NCBI GenBank assembly: GCA_963854735.1
Contig: OY978101.1
Coordinates: forward strand, 372,001 to 436,000
From: Marvania coccoides
Lineage: Eukaryota > Chlorophyta > Trebouxiophyceae > Chlorellales > Chlorellaceae
Direction: 5' to 3'
Length of the DNA: 64,000 nucleotides
The first letter of the stretch is position 1. Every line of letters begins with the position of its first letter. Below the pieces are notes generated by a model. It made no database searches, was not told where the DNA came from, and saw only the letters and a list, made by a program, of their open reading frames with translations. A program made the translations under genes and the position numbers. Below are positions 22,015-33,291 of this stretch, piece after piece.

Positions 22015-22559
22015 TGGGCTGCAAGCGGCGTCTCAAGGACGACGCCTCCGAGCTGCTGCACACTAACGCCGAGGAGAAGTGGCTGGCAGCACTGATGACG
22101 TCGCCCAGCCAGCAGATGCGCCACTACCTCGACACCTGGTACCAAATGCCGCTCACCGTCGAGGCGTACGAGCAGCACCGCCACCTCAGCTTGCTGCAGC
22201 GAGCGGACAGAGCAGCGCTGTCGCGCTTTCGGCTTGGGGTGCGGTGGATTCGTGTCCCACGAGCGGGGGAGAGCGGAGTTTGGCACCCACCAGCTCAGTG
22301 CCCGCTCTGCGCGGAGCAGGGCCAGCACCATGACGCGCACATCCTGCGTACCTGCCCCGCCCTCCTCCAAGCGCGCGCTCCGGCGACTGCAGCGCTGGCT
22401 GCATCACCAACGACGAGAAGCCTGCTGGAGCTGGAGGAGGCAGAACTCACCCAGGTGGCGGCCCTGGTGCGGGCAATCCTGGAGGACGTGTATGAGGCGT
22501 ACAAGACTGGCGCACGGAGAGAGAGAGAGACAGAGAGAGAGAGCCAAGTTATGAGATGA
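20955..22559 (+). pseudogene. LINE reverse transcriptase, truncated and frameshifted
   Basis: The first frame (open to 22066) holds RT palm motifs FVDFRKAYDSVPRG (motif A), GLRQGCPLSPTLF, the catalytic YADDLALLS, and GLTVNLTKTE. A second frame (22014-22559) continues the C terminus, including CPLCAEQGQHHDAHILRTC, a zinc-knuckle-like motif typical of LINE RT tails. The switch between frames falls next to a long GCG repeat at about 21985-22012, so a slippage indel there probably broke the frame. The endonuclease, N-terminal RT fingers and any ORF1 are missing. Not expected to be active. Confidence 0.85.
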
Positions 22560-22879
22560 AACTTTGCGAGATGAGTCTGTTTATTTAACTTCCATTTATT
22601 ATGCACGCACGTTCGGTGGTTCGCGCTCCCTACTAGTTAGCTCATTGAAGCTGCCAGTGCGTAAACTTTGGTAGTTTTCTGCACTGCAACGTCGGATGCA
22701 TCACTTCCCCGTGGTATCGCAGTCTCTAATGGACGGGTACAAAAGGCGGGCGCCACTTATTTCAGTGAGCACACCGGGTACTACATCAAAAACCCTTTAG
22801 CCAGGGGTTGAGTGACCGCTGTAGATGGGAGGGGTGCTGGGCGGGCCAGCATTGCCCAAGCGTGAACCCCAAACCTGAC

Positions 22880-23135
22880 GGGCCGTTGCCGTCAGGAGAA
22901 CCCTGCTTTTCCCTTACTTTTAGTCGGTCGCGCCGCTGGGGGACTCCGGAAGGCGGGGGCCAGAGCCTTAACTGTGGGCGGCGGAGCGGTCACTGGCGTA
23001 GTGGCAGTATCCGTACGTCCACCGTACCGGGGGTCGATCCCAGCGGATGGAAGGGGGTACCCGCCTTACTGTGGCGGGAAGTGGCACGTCGCCTTGCAGG
23101 TCTCTATAAGAGCACCTTCTGTAGGAGACGTAACA
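22880..23135 (+). repeat. LINE-related repeat (3' region) with tRNA-like boxes, copy C
   Basis: Contains TGGCGTAGTGG (22994-23004), which fits the tRNA A-box consensus, and GGGTCGATCCC (23031-23041), close to the B box. The conserved CCCGCC/GGCGGG hairpin follows. It is homologous to copy B at 19397-19641. Either a tRNA-derived SINE next to the LINE, or the LINE's own 3' untranslated region. Confidence 0.55.
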
Positions 23136-23167
23136 ACCAGATGTAAACCCATTAAACCCATTAAACC

Positions 23168-26100
23168 CATTAAATTAGGACAGGTTAACAGGCTTAACAA
23201 CTGAGTGAAACCGCATATTCACACTAGCAGAGGTAAATTGTGCGAAGCTACATTTTGTACACAAGATCTTGCGTTTAACGGAGAAAATACGATTAATAAA
23301 CATGCTAGTTTTGCCGTTTTTATATTTTCTAGCGTTATATATCATTTCTTTCTCCCGGTGCATGGATATACTAAAATCCCCAACTACTCGGCATCCAGCA
23401 GCCACTGTGCCAGAAACTTTGCCAGTCTTGAGAACGTCCGTATGTTACAGAGTTGAAGAAGGGGGTGTTGGGGGGGGGGGGGCGACGACTGATTTGACCT
23501 ATCAGGATGACAGCTCTGCGAAACTATACGCACTTCAATCTTTTGGCAACCCCAATTCCCTTAGACTGAAAAACAAAATAGACAAAATATGTGTGCGGTT
23601 TGTGCATGCAGTCGACTCAAACAGAAAACAACCAAGGATAAGGATAATGTTTCCATCACCCGAGTAGCAGGAACAAATGATAACCGAAAAAGGGCGAAAG
23701 AAGCAATAGCATTAGGACAAGGGTAGAATAGATAGAAATGTTAAGCTGGCCACCGTAGAAAGAAAGTCCTCCACATGTATAATAAGTCTTGTTTGAGATG
23801 CTGCGAGTGCAATTTATCTTGATTCATGCAAACTGCAAGAGTGGGAAATGTGGTCTGTATCTTCATCTGAATCTCGAGTACGAAATAGCTCCACGCCGCT
23901 GCATTTCCATCCGTGGCCTTCTCGATGAGCTTGATTGCCCTAGAGATACCGTGAAAGCATGTGATTTTAACAGCTCTACTATGCCTTGCACGCTTTAGAG
24001 CCGCTGTGGTACCCAGCGGCCGTCTGGACCGTCATCTGAAAAAAAGAAAGTTGGGAAAATGCGGCAAATTAAGATCAACGTAATGAGAGGAGGGGGGCGG
24101 AGAATGCTAAAGTAGGAGTATCAATGCAGGACAGTAGTAATGCCGCGACATACCTTGGAAGCCAGCTGCGAAAAGAACCAGCACGCCGTATGGGAGCCCC
24201 TTCGGAAGCTGTAGCTCCGGCATTTGAGGTTGGCAGAGCACTTGCTGCGGCAGTTGACAAGCGTGATGCCCTTGATTGCTCTGAATGCGGGCTTGCCTGT
24301 TAGGCGCTTGCCGAAAAGATCAAGCATTGAGCAGGTAACATTGACCGGGGCGGCGCTGGGAGGCGGCGGGCTGCGAGGAGCAAGGAATAGTGTGTAAACA
24401 AGCAGGGCGGTATAAGATGGGGGCAGCAATTGCATTCATCAGCACACTCCGAGGAAACGTTTTGCGCGTTACGAGACCCCACCCACCCACACAAAATAGG
24501 AAAAAGGGAAACGAAAAACGAAAAACGAAAAACGAAAAACGAAAAACGAATTCGATTTGCTCACCTGGGCAGCTCTTCAGGAGGCGGCGGAGATGCAACG
24601 ACTTCAATGACTGCGGGCGGCGGCGGCGAAGAAGCGGCGGCGGCAGCTGCATGGAGTGAACGAAAGGTGGCTCAGAAGGCGTCAATTGAGAATGCACGCA
24701 CGTAATACAGTCAAAAAAAAATAGCTCAAAACATGGAATGTCTCACGTGGAGGTGAAAAAACGGTAGGGTCAATGGGAGAGAGGAAGTTCGCAGGCGTGA
24801 GGTGGCTTGGATCGTAGCCCAGGTTGGCCATCTTCAGGAATCGGGCTTTGTACTCCGAGTAAAATTTGCTGTTGTCGTTCGCAAACTCCACCATGTGAGG
24901 CTGGAAGAGCGGCTTGTTCTGGCACATGTCGATGTCTGACTTGAGGCCAGGTCTGGGGAAGGTTGCCTCGGGGCCGTTGCACACGTCGTACGCTGCGGTG
25001 TTTGCCGCCCCGAACGGGCACGAGGCCTCATCCCTGGTCGTGTCGGTGCACTTCTTGCTCCAATCGCACTCGCCAACGGCCACCCCCTGAATGCCGTCGC
25101 AGGCCACCTTGAACACGTTGTTGTCGAAAGACGAAGAATTGAACTGGCCAGAAGGGGTGCAGTCGAAGGGCACGAAGGGGCAGGTGGTGAGGCCTGCGAT
25201 TGCAGGAGTTAGGAGGAAGTTCAAAGACAGCAGCGGCTAAAACTGGTTAGAGAGAGAGAGTGCTCTTGGAGGTGCTCGTACCTGGGCTGTTGGCCCTGCG
25301 GAAGCCGCCGATGCTGTGGCTGCCAGTCAGCAGAGTGACCTGGTCGACTTCGTCCAGGCCCATGCGCTTGAATACCTCAGCGTGAGGGGCGTCAATAATG
25401 CTGTCAGGGGACGGCAGCGGTGGCAGGAACTCATCAGCCACGGTGGCGTCCACCCTTCCCAGGGTGATGGGCACGTTAACCTGTCCGTTGGAGCACTGCT
25501 TCACCACCGCAGCTGTCCCCATCACGGTGGCGTCAGCCAGGGTCACAAAGCAGTCGCGGTTGTAGATGGACTCCTTGCCGCAACCTCCTCGCACAGGGAA
25601 GTCCCTCTGAGACTCCCTGAAGAAGCTCAGCGTGGGGAGGAGCCCGTCGTTCTCTCCGCGGCACATCTCGGTGGTCACGGGGCTGCCTTGCAGACACACA
25701 GGGATGGTCTCGCCGTTGTCGCTGGCATACCGCCCCACGCACTTGTTTGCGTCGGCGCAGCAAAAGTGCTTTCCGTCGTAGGGGTAGAAGTTGCCGATCG
25801 CGTTGAAGCCGTTGCCGCATCGCGTGCCATCCGCCACCTCAATCACTGCTTGAGGGGTCTCCTCGGGGTCGTCAAAGCAGTTTTCTGTTAGGCAGTTGGC
25901 ACCGATGGAGCCGTTGAGACCCCCCGTCCGGTTCTTGGCGTCAAAGGTGCCGGCGTCGTGGAAGAAAAACCGCAGCCAGGCAGCAGCGGGGAAGAAAACT
26001 CCGGGGCCTTCGATCCTGGAGTCCCCGCCGTCGTAATCCATGTCCTTGCGGCTGATGCGGCAGTCCTTGACATTGTCCATGAACTCGTTGAACATTCGCT

Positions 26101-26990
26101 GGGCAGCAGCGGTGTAGGCGGCGCTGGGCTGGAAGGTGGGCGCAAACGATGCCGCCTCCTGCGCACAGAATAAACATAAATGAAATTAATGGTAGGCAGC
26201 TGATAGGCATCTGGTATCGATTGCATTGGGTGCGCAGGCCAGTTCGTTTCGTACCTGCAGCAGGCCTCGGCGGGCCTCCGGGGCCTCCATCTCCATCTCA
26301 AGGCGGGCTAGGTGCGGGCAAGGGGAGGCAGCGTGCGCAAACGGCGCCATCGCGAGCAGAGCGCATGCCGCCTGCACAGAGCGGGAGGGTGGGAGAGAAA
26401 GTTGACCTGTTCAACGCGCTAATTTATCATTGCGAAATTTGTTGTACCACACAGCATGCGTAGCATCACCATGGAGGCTACAGTGAACTGGGGAAATCTT
26501 CCGCCAACTTCATGCCCGGGGCGCTCAATTAAAATGCACGGCGGGGTGTGAACCTACCAGCAGCACGTGTACGCTCCTCAGGTTGGCAAGCATGCGGTTG
26601 ATCGACGTGCAAGACCACCGCAGCTTGTGTGGTTGATTGGGCTGTGTGGATCTGCAAACACAGCGCAAACACAGTAAATGATTTACATCGCAATTAGAGC
26701 GCGTCCGCGTGGGCAAATGAACAAACAGACCGACCCCACACATTAAAATCAAAACAAAGACGAGACAGATACTGATTGCCGTCTTTCTCTGCGTACCTGG
26801 TATGCTGCAACAGGACTATCAATCACTGCGAGAACAAACACTGAATAAACAAATGAATGGAGTGTGAGAAAGATGGGAAACGTCGACTACAGTTGTAGTG
26901 CCAGCTGCTGTACAACATGGACCTACAAAGGGGTGATGTACAAGTGTTGATTATTTGACTCACATCATAACGCCCTTTTGCGGTACGGTA
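23168..26990. repeat. Peroxidase repeat unit, copy 2
   Basis: Counterpart of copy 1. The near-identical core is 23201-26683. Outside the core, 26684-26990 still aligns with 18711-18985 (shared words such as GGTATGCTGCAAC and GCAAATGA) but with frequent substitutions and indels. On the other side the LINE separates the unit from its original flank at 20933. Confidence 0.85.
23979..26593 (-). CDS. Secreted class II-like heme peroxidase with PAN-like domain, copy 2
   Basis: Exons 26593-26558, 26371-26255, 26158-25282, 25193-24747, 24646-24565, 24370-24154 and 24035-23979 encode the same 610 residues as copy 1; every coding stretch I compared translates identically. All splice sites, the distal and proximal heme residues, the signal peptide and the six-Cys tail are retained, so this copy also looks functional. 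It differs from copy 1 in the region before the start codon: a 1-bp deletion immediately upstream, and diverged sequence beyond 26683. The two genes may therefore make the same protein under different control. Confidence 0.87.
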
Positions 26991-27380
26991 CGCATTTTGT
27001 TGCACCCACAAAGTGCCCTTGGGTAAACTTCTCGAATAGCGAACGGGTCAGAAGTTTATATTTCCAAGTACAACTCTGTAGCTACCCCGAAATTTTAGAG
27101 CCGACGCATTTTCGTGGAAGTACGGGGTGTTTTGAACGTTACACTGGGCTTATTAAAAAATACAAAAATACAAATATACAATGGGGGCGGGTTCTTCAAA
27201 AAATTCACCGCCCCGTCATCACTCAATCTCTCTCTGATTATTCGATATGGCGCGCAGCTTTCAGATTCCTCAACTCCTCTATTTATGTCTTGTCTCGTTT
27301 TTCTGCTCTAAGCAATTATATTGATTAAAAATGGCGAGGTCATCTCCATCCACAACTAACAACCCAATCCTCAATTCGAT
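26991..27380. other. AT-rich spacer upstream of peroxidase copy 2
   Basis: Lies between the diverged upstream flank of the peroxidase and the 3' end of neurochondrin. Nothing coding or structured was seen. Confidence 0.5.
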
Positions 27381-30310
27381 TTAATCATTCAACCGCAACG
27401 CGCTCGCCAAGCTCCCCTCCAACTGCCCCGCCACAAGCTCTTCGACCCACTCTGGCGCCACCCGCACCAGCTTCTCAGCAGCTGCCTGCATGGCATCGCA
27501 ATCTCCCGTCAATGCAGTCAAACTTTCTTCCAGAGCATTTGAAGGGGATTCTAACGCAATGAGCGTGCTGCGCACGTCCCGCATGCTGCACGCTAACGCC
27601 TCGCATGCCAGTTTAGCATCAGTTCTGCTGATAGGGCCCAATCCTGTGCGGAGACTGTCCCGACTAAACAGCACCTGCTGTGCCGCATGCGCTGCATCCG
27701 GGTGGTCAGCCTCCGCCGCCACCGCCGCCAGCACCTCTGCCAGCAACGCAGCGCAGCATGCGCAGCACGCAGCGCGCCCCAGCCGCTCCTCGGCGGAGGC
27801 TTTGCCACAGGAGGCATCGATCGTTGCAGCTGCAGAACTGGAGAGCGCTTCAGTGAGGGCGGTGACCAGCGGCCAGGCCGCATCAGCCACCGCGAACCGT
27901 AGCCCTTCGGTGTGCGAGGCGGCGTCCAGCGGCTGTGCATCCATCAGGACTTGTAGCAAAACTCTAGCTGAGGCGACCAAAGGGCCGTCTGGGCCCCCCG
28001 CCGCAGCGTCCCCTGCTGCAAACACGGCGTAGTCCACCAAATGGTGCAGTCCTCCGCCTTGAGTGATCGTTTCCACCCACTTTCGTGCCCCTCCTCCTTC
28101 ACCACCTTCACCGCTGCTGGTTAAACTTTCTATTTCGGAAGCTCGTTGCGGGTCTGTCACCTGCAGCAGTAGCGGCAGCAGGAATGTGACGCCCTCTGCC
28201 AGCCCGCTGCCCCGCGGCTCCTCGTCCTCACCGCGGACCTTGTGAATAAAGTCGCCAAATGAGTAGGTGAGCGATGACACTGAGGGAGGGGACTCGCCGA
28301 TGAGGGAGGGCGAGACGGAGTCCCCAAAGACGTCTCCCACGCGCACGCCCAGCATCCGCGGCAGCGCAGCTCGTAGTCTGTCCCCAAAGGCGTCGGGGAG
28401 TTCGGCCAAAAATCTGCCGAGCGCTCTAACGGCTCCCACTTGCACGGAGGCGGTGGCGGGGTCGTCGATGCGGTCCGACTCTTCGGTGGTCTGCTCCAGG
28501 AACTGCAGCAGCGTGTCTGCGGTCTGGTGCAGGGACGCCAGCGCCCGGTGTGATATTTCTGGAGGGAGGACGCTGAAAGAATCGCCGCTGCCGGGGGGCT
28601 GCGGGGATTCTGACGCCGCCAGCACCTCCACCGCTGCTTCAAACAGGGAGAAGCAGCACGGCAGCATGCGCAGGGCACGGGCGCCTGCAGCTTCGTTGGC
28701 CGCTGCTGCAGGGCTTTCTGGCGGGATTTCAGCGTTGCTGCCCAAAGGCGTGTCTTCATCCGCATCATCTTCTTCATCATTATCGAGCGCAAACTGCTCT
28801 TCCGCTTCTGCTGCTTCTTTTTCTACCGTTGCTGCTGCTTGGTGTGACGTTTGGCCTTGCTGCAACGACGCGCCCATTGAGCTGCTCTCTTCATCCTCTC
28901 CTTCTTCAGTAATCTGGGAGCTAGAGGGTGGCAGCGACTCTCCCTGCCGCTGCTGGGTGCGGTCCATGCTTCCTTCAGGTATCGTCAGCAAGGCGGCAGT
29001 GGGCGGCGCAAACGCAGGCACTCTGGCCTGCGGCGCCAGCGCGTCGTGCAGCAGCACGCTCGTTTCCACGCCCGTCACCTCCACCACCAGCTGGAAAAAC
29101 TTTCCATCGCCTGCCAGCCATTCCGGCCCAGCCACCGCCACCGTAGCAGCTGCCAGCTGCAGGGCAGCGTGCCTCTGCGCCATCCCCACGCGCCCTTGTA
29201 GCACTAAGCCAACTCCCAGTCGCATGTGGGCCTCCCATATGCCAGAACCTGCTGCACTCCCATCGCCATCATCGCCTTCATAGCCTAAACTACAGAGGCA
29301 GCCAGGCACAGAAGCTGCCCAAGGGAGGATCATGAGCAGCGCCTGCAGGGCTTCTAGGTGCAGCCCCACCGCGCGCCGCTTGGCGGCTTCCTCCGACACC
29401 AACGCTGGCAGCGCGAAAGTTCTCGCCAGCCCTGCCACTAGCGCTGCCATTTCGCCGCCATCCAGCGCTTGGATGATGACCGCGGGGTCCATGCTCGCCA
29501 GCACCGCCGCCGCCAGCCGCACCGCCCACGCATCCCCTTCCAAAACCTCTTCCTCATTATTTATTAATGCCGAGGAGCGGTGCAAGGCGGTTGCCGCGGC
29601 CTCCAGCGCGCCAGACTCCTCCGCGATGCGACTGCCTTCTTCCCCAGACGCCGCCACGGCGGCTGCGCACTCCAGCGCGTGCCTCACGCCCTCTACATCC
29701 GTTGCTGTGGAAGCCTCTCCAGCAGCACTGCCGCCGCTCTTCGCAGCGGTTCGAGACGCCAACAGCGGGGAGATTCCGCCCGCGCGCACGATGTTCAAGA
29801 ACAGCGGTGTCAGGGAAAGAAAGTCTGAGCTCGCTGCGACGTTGGGCACTTGAGCTATGCTGGAAAGGACGGTCAGCCCTAACGCCGCCAGCCCCTCTTC
29901 TTTCTGAGCCGCTTCAAGGGAGAGGGGGGGCTCGGCAGCGGGGCGCTGCACGCGCAGAGGCAGCAGCAGACGCGCCAGGAAGGTGGGCCCCACTGCTGCG
30001 TAGACCTGTCGAAGAATTTCGGGGTTGCCGGGCGGAAGCGCGCTGGGCACCATCAGCAGCCCAACCAGCCTGCATAGCGCGGTGTATTGGGAACGTATCA
30101 GACGCTTGGTCATTAACATAGGCGATTGGGGGAGGGGGGGGGTGGAATTGTTTCGACGCACTTCCGCTCATCGCTAGGCCCCTTGAGCAGCTCGATGCAC
30201 TCGGCCAGGAGATTTGCGTCCACAGCTGGATCGGTTTGGGTTATAATGGGTTGTGGAGGCGGTGCAGAGGCCTTGGCAGCTGGGCTAGGCCCCAAAAAGC
30301 CGGCTTGCAT
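27381..30310 (-). CDS. Neurochondrin family protein
   Basis: Exon 1 (30310-30162) and exon 2 (30069-27381) give 945 residues, with a 92-bp GT-AG intron. The join produces LLKGPSDERKLVGLLMV, the conserved opening of the neurochondrin domain, followed by VYAAVGPTFLARLL. The rest is a long alpha-helical, Ala/Leu-rich solenoid with an acidic insert near residues 430-500 (EEGEDEESSS, NDEEDDADEDT). Neurochondrins are cytosolic helical-repeat proteins. In animals they act in neurite outgrowth and signalling; the role in plants and algae is little known. An upstream in-frame ATG at 30352 is an alternative start. A 338-residue open frame on the opposite strand is a composition shadow. Confidence 0.88.
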
Positions 30311-31097
30311 TTTGAAAAAAAGATTAAAATCAGGGAAGTTTGAACCCTTCACATTCGAGAGGCTTCCATTCGATATGGAATGGGGTGATATTTTAAAATT
30401 TAAGTGCAGTTTAATAATCTGTATCTATCGGTGGGGAAACATTGACGGTTTATGGAAATATTTTTTTTAAGCTGCCAAAGCACCAAAGGAAAACGCCTGG
30501 GCAACTGGCGCTGGGCCGCCTGTCACCCCTGCGGCCGCGGCTGCTAATGGATCTGAGACAGCTGCTCAACACGGAACAGCGACAGGCTTACACGGGGCTG
30601 GGTCTTCGGCTGAGACCAATGGTATAAGTATTTTACGACGAGGTGACCGAGGAGGTGCCCCACGACGAAGATTCGATTTGATTGAGTAGTTTGATTTTTG
30701 CCTGGTTAGTTATTATCTTTGATTTGGAAGTGAAGGCGGTAGGGTGTTCTTTGAACGCTATAGGCTGTAAAAGAGAGAGAGAAAAGCACCAAGGAAGCGC
30801 AGCAGTTCAGGAGTCATATTTTCAAAGACATCTGTTGTTTACAGTATCGAGGGGTCATATAAAAACATAATTCTTCTCATTAATCGGGATCCGCAGGGTC
30901 TCTCCCAAAAAAATTCTGAAATTTTCTCAACCAACCAAAAACTTCCGCTGTCGCCGCCTTAAATTCCTTTATAAACTATATGGATTGTATGTGTAATATA
31001 TTTTTATCTTTGCTACTGTCAACCTGCAGCATGTATCTTTGTCTTGTCTCCGCCCTCCAGCTGGTATCTTGCCAAACATCTGAGCGGTGTTGGTTGT
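30311..31097. other. Spacer with one orphan exon-like segment
   Basis: Mostly AT-rich. At 30475-30693 (+) a GC-rich island follows a T-rich acceptor-like TTTTTTTTAAG. It reads as an Ala/Gly/Thr-rich tail (APKENAWATGAGPP, then LRRGDRGGAPRRRFDLIE and a stop), reminiscent of an RGG-type RNA-binding protein end. No upstream exons could be found, so it is probably a gene fragment. The remainder holds nothing I can name. Confidence 0.3.
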
Positions 31098-33017
31098 TTA
31101 CGACCTCTTGCCCTGGACGAAGGACTCCAGGTAGTCAACTTCCCAAGGGGAACCCTGCACATAACACAAATTTATACGTATTAGTAAACTCTTTATTTTT
31201 TTATGATTTTTTTCTCCTTCTTCGACGTGCCCATCTCAACCAGATCATGCAATGTCAGAAAAAAATAGGCCGCGATTCAATTTACCGTGAAGATGGGAAC
31301 GCGCTGGTGGACAAACTGGGGGATCATGTCCAGGATGCGAGTGTGGCCATCTGTGGCCTTGCCGCCAGCCTGCTCGGCAAGCATTGCGCACACAGCGCAC
31401 TCGTACAGCAGACGCAGCTTGCCGGTCTTGTTCTTAGTGTCAGCGGGGTAGCCGTAGATTCCGCCGTACAGCAGGGTGCGGTGGAAGTCGCCGACCAGCG
31501 AGCCGATGTAGCGGGCGCTGCAGAAATTGAAAATAAAAAACAGGATGAGATTTTGTTTTAATTCTGTGCGTGTGTGCGCGCGCGTGCTGGTGTTGTATTG
31601 TTAGCCAATTGATGCTGTAAATCCGGGTTCTTCTGGCCACCTACGACCCCCTCCCTTTTGTACCGAACGTGTTTTCTCTTAGAGAGCCGCTTTCCAGTTT
31701 TCGTGGCTATGGATTATCGCTTGATGAAACTAACCTGTAAGGCTTGCCGCCCCAGAGGCTCTCGTCCTTGAGGGAGTCGATGTAGGCCTTGATCTCGGGC
31801 GACCAGCCGTTGTAGTTGCCCTCGTTGAAGGCGTAGATCTTGCCCTTCTCCGGGATCTTGATGTCGGGGTGGGACAGGATGAACTCGCCGATGAGGGGAT
31901 CGAAGGTGAAGCCCCACACGCCCTTGCCGATGGTGAGCACCAGCACGGTGGAGGAGGAGTAGAGGCAGTAACCGCCGGCCAGCAGCTCGTTTCCGGCCTT
32001 GCACACGTTGAGGATGCACTTCTCCATCATTTGGTCGGGGTTGTCCATGTCCTCGATCCTGAAAAAAGAGGTAAGTGACGCAGACCGAAAGCAGAGGTCA
32101 GAAAATAGATAGTGCTAGCAGTACAGTACAGTACAGTCGGGAAGGAAAAAAAAACAAAAAAACAAAAAACAAACTTCAATTGATACAGTCAGCTTAAAAA
32201 AAATATGAAGTTTGCACGTTTTAATTCCAAATTCATTTCATTGAGAATCCCCTCATTAACAAAATGCAGCACTCACTTGCACTCCTCGGTGGGCTCAAAC
32301 ACGCCAAAGATGGAACCCACGGAGATGCCTGCGTCGATGTTGGAGGAGCCGTCCAGGGGGTCGAACACCACCACGTAGTCCCCAGAGTAGGTCTCCTCCA
32401 CGAACACGGGCGCATCCTCCTCCTCCGAGGCCAGCACGCCGGTGCGGCCCGAGGAGCGCAGGCAGTTACCGAAGACCTCGTTGGAGATGACGTCCAGCTT
32501 CTTCTGGTCCTCGCCCTGCACGTTGGTCTCGCCGGCCAGGCCGGTGAGGTTGGAGATTCCGGCACGGTTCACCAGGGAGCCGATCTGCTTGCAGGCGGTG
32601 GCAACCGAGGACAGCACGGTGGCCAGCTCGGTGTCGATGTTGCCCTGGCGCTCCTGATCCAGCAGCCAGGTGGTGAAGGTGAAGAGCTGGTACTCGTTGG
32701 TGCGCTTGGGGGCGGCGGCGACGCCGGCGGGGCGGGTCGCCACCGAAGCGGCCACGCGCAGGGCGGAGCGGCCGGCGGAGAGGGCGGGGGAGGCGCGGGT
32801 GAAGGCCGCGGACACGGACCGCCTGTGGTGGTGGGGAATTCAGGGGGAATGGGGTGAAGAGGGTGATTGCTTGAGAAAAAAAGCAAGATGGGAAATGCGC
32901 CGAGGAATGCGCGGACCTGGTGATGGGGGCAGCCAGGAAAGAGGCAGAGCCAGCCCTCTGGGGGGTGGCAACGCCGGCGCGCTGCATCTGCGCCTGCATC
33001 TGAGTCGCTGCAGCCAT
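31098..33017 (-). CDS. Chloroplast fructose-1,6-bisphosphatase
   Basis: Exons 33017-32917, 32822-32277, 32058-31735, 31517-31286 and 31154-31098 give 419 residues. The first 60 or so are Ala/Arg/Ser-rich with few acids, a plastid transit peptide. Family motifs: [19 protein letters not shown], the metal-site [34 protein letters not shown] and [10 protein letters not shown]. It removes the C1 phosphate from fructose 1,6-bisphosphate in the Calvin cycle and starch synthesis. The regulatory loop typical of plastid forms is present, with cysteines in EECK, EKC and ILNVC, so thioredoxin control is expected. The first donor (AG|GTCCGC) is weak but required by the frame. Its start codon is 274 bp from the divergent UDP-sugar pyrophosphorylase. 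Confidence 0.95.
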
Positions 33018-33291
33018 GTCTGTTGAAACGTGAATTGAGATAAGACTGATGGCGACGGTGATCCGAGCGATAGACTTTAGAACAAAGTCGAAGTCTGTCA
33101 AGTGAATTGAGGATGCCAATCGAGGCTGAGGAGGTGGCTTAAAAAGTCGAAGTGCAGATAAGAAATGGAAAAAAAGTTGCTCTTCGGGGCGTCAGACCCA
33201 AGTGTCCAAAACCCGTTGTCGAGGCCTGTTTTTATATTAAACTATATCGACACACCGCCCAAACTCTAGATCAGAGGCCATCTGCCCCACA
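33018..33291. promoter_or_regulatory. Divergent promoter region, FBPase / UDP-sugar pyrophosphorylase
   Basis: 274 bases between two outward-facing start codons. Both products are in carbohydrate metabolism, so shared light or sugar control is plausible. No specific factor site could be identified by eye. Confidence 0.45.

Larger units (their letters stand above)
20955..23172 (+). mobile_element. 5'-truncated non-LTR (LINE-type) retrotransposon
   Basis: The element begins inside the reverse transcriptase palm, carries the RT C-terminal part and a Cys/His motif, then a roughly 600-bp 3' region. It ends in a (TAAACCCAT)n simple-repeat tail at about 23145-23172. It sits between sequences (20933-20953 and 23168-23210) that are contiguous at 15189-15240 in peroxidase copy 1, so copy 1 looks like the empty site. 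The target duplication is very short (perhaps AAT) or absent. Insertion was probably by target-primed reverse transcription with 5' truncation. Confidence 0.8.

Noticed and set aside
21356..22063. Minus-strand frames opposite the reverse transcriptase
   Set aside because: Arg/His-rich shadows; all RT motifs are on the plus strand.
23145..23172. Telomere-like repeat (AAACCCATT)n
   Set aside because: The unit is 9 bp and does not match plant or algal CCCTAAA-type telomeres; it fits a LINE tail.
28267..29283. 338-residue open frame on the plus strand inside neurochondrin
   Set aside because: Ser/Ala/Pro-rich shadow of the GC-rich antisense gene; no domain, and the minus frame matches a known family.
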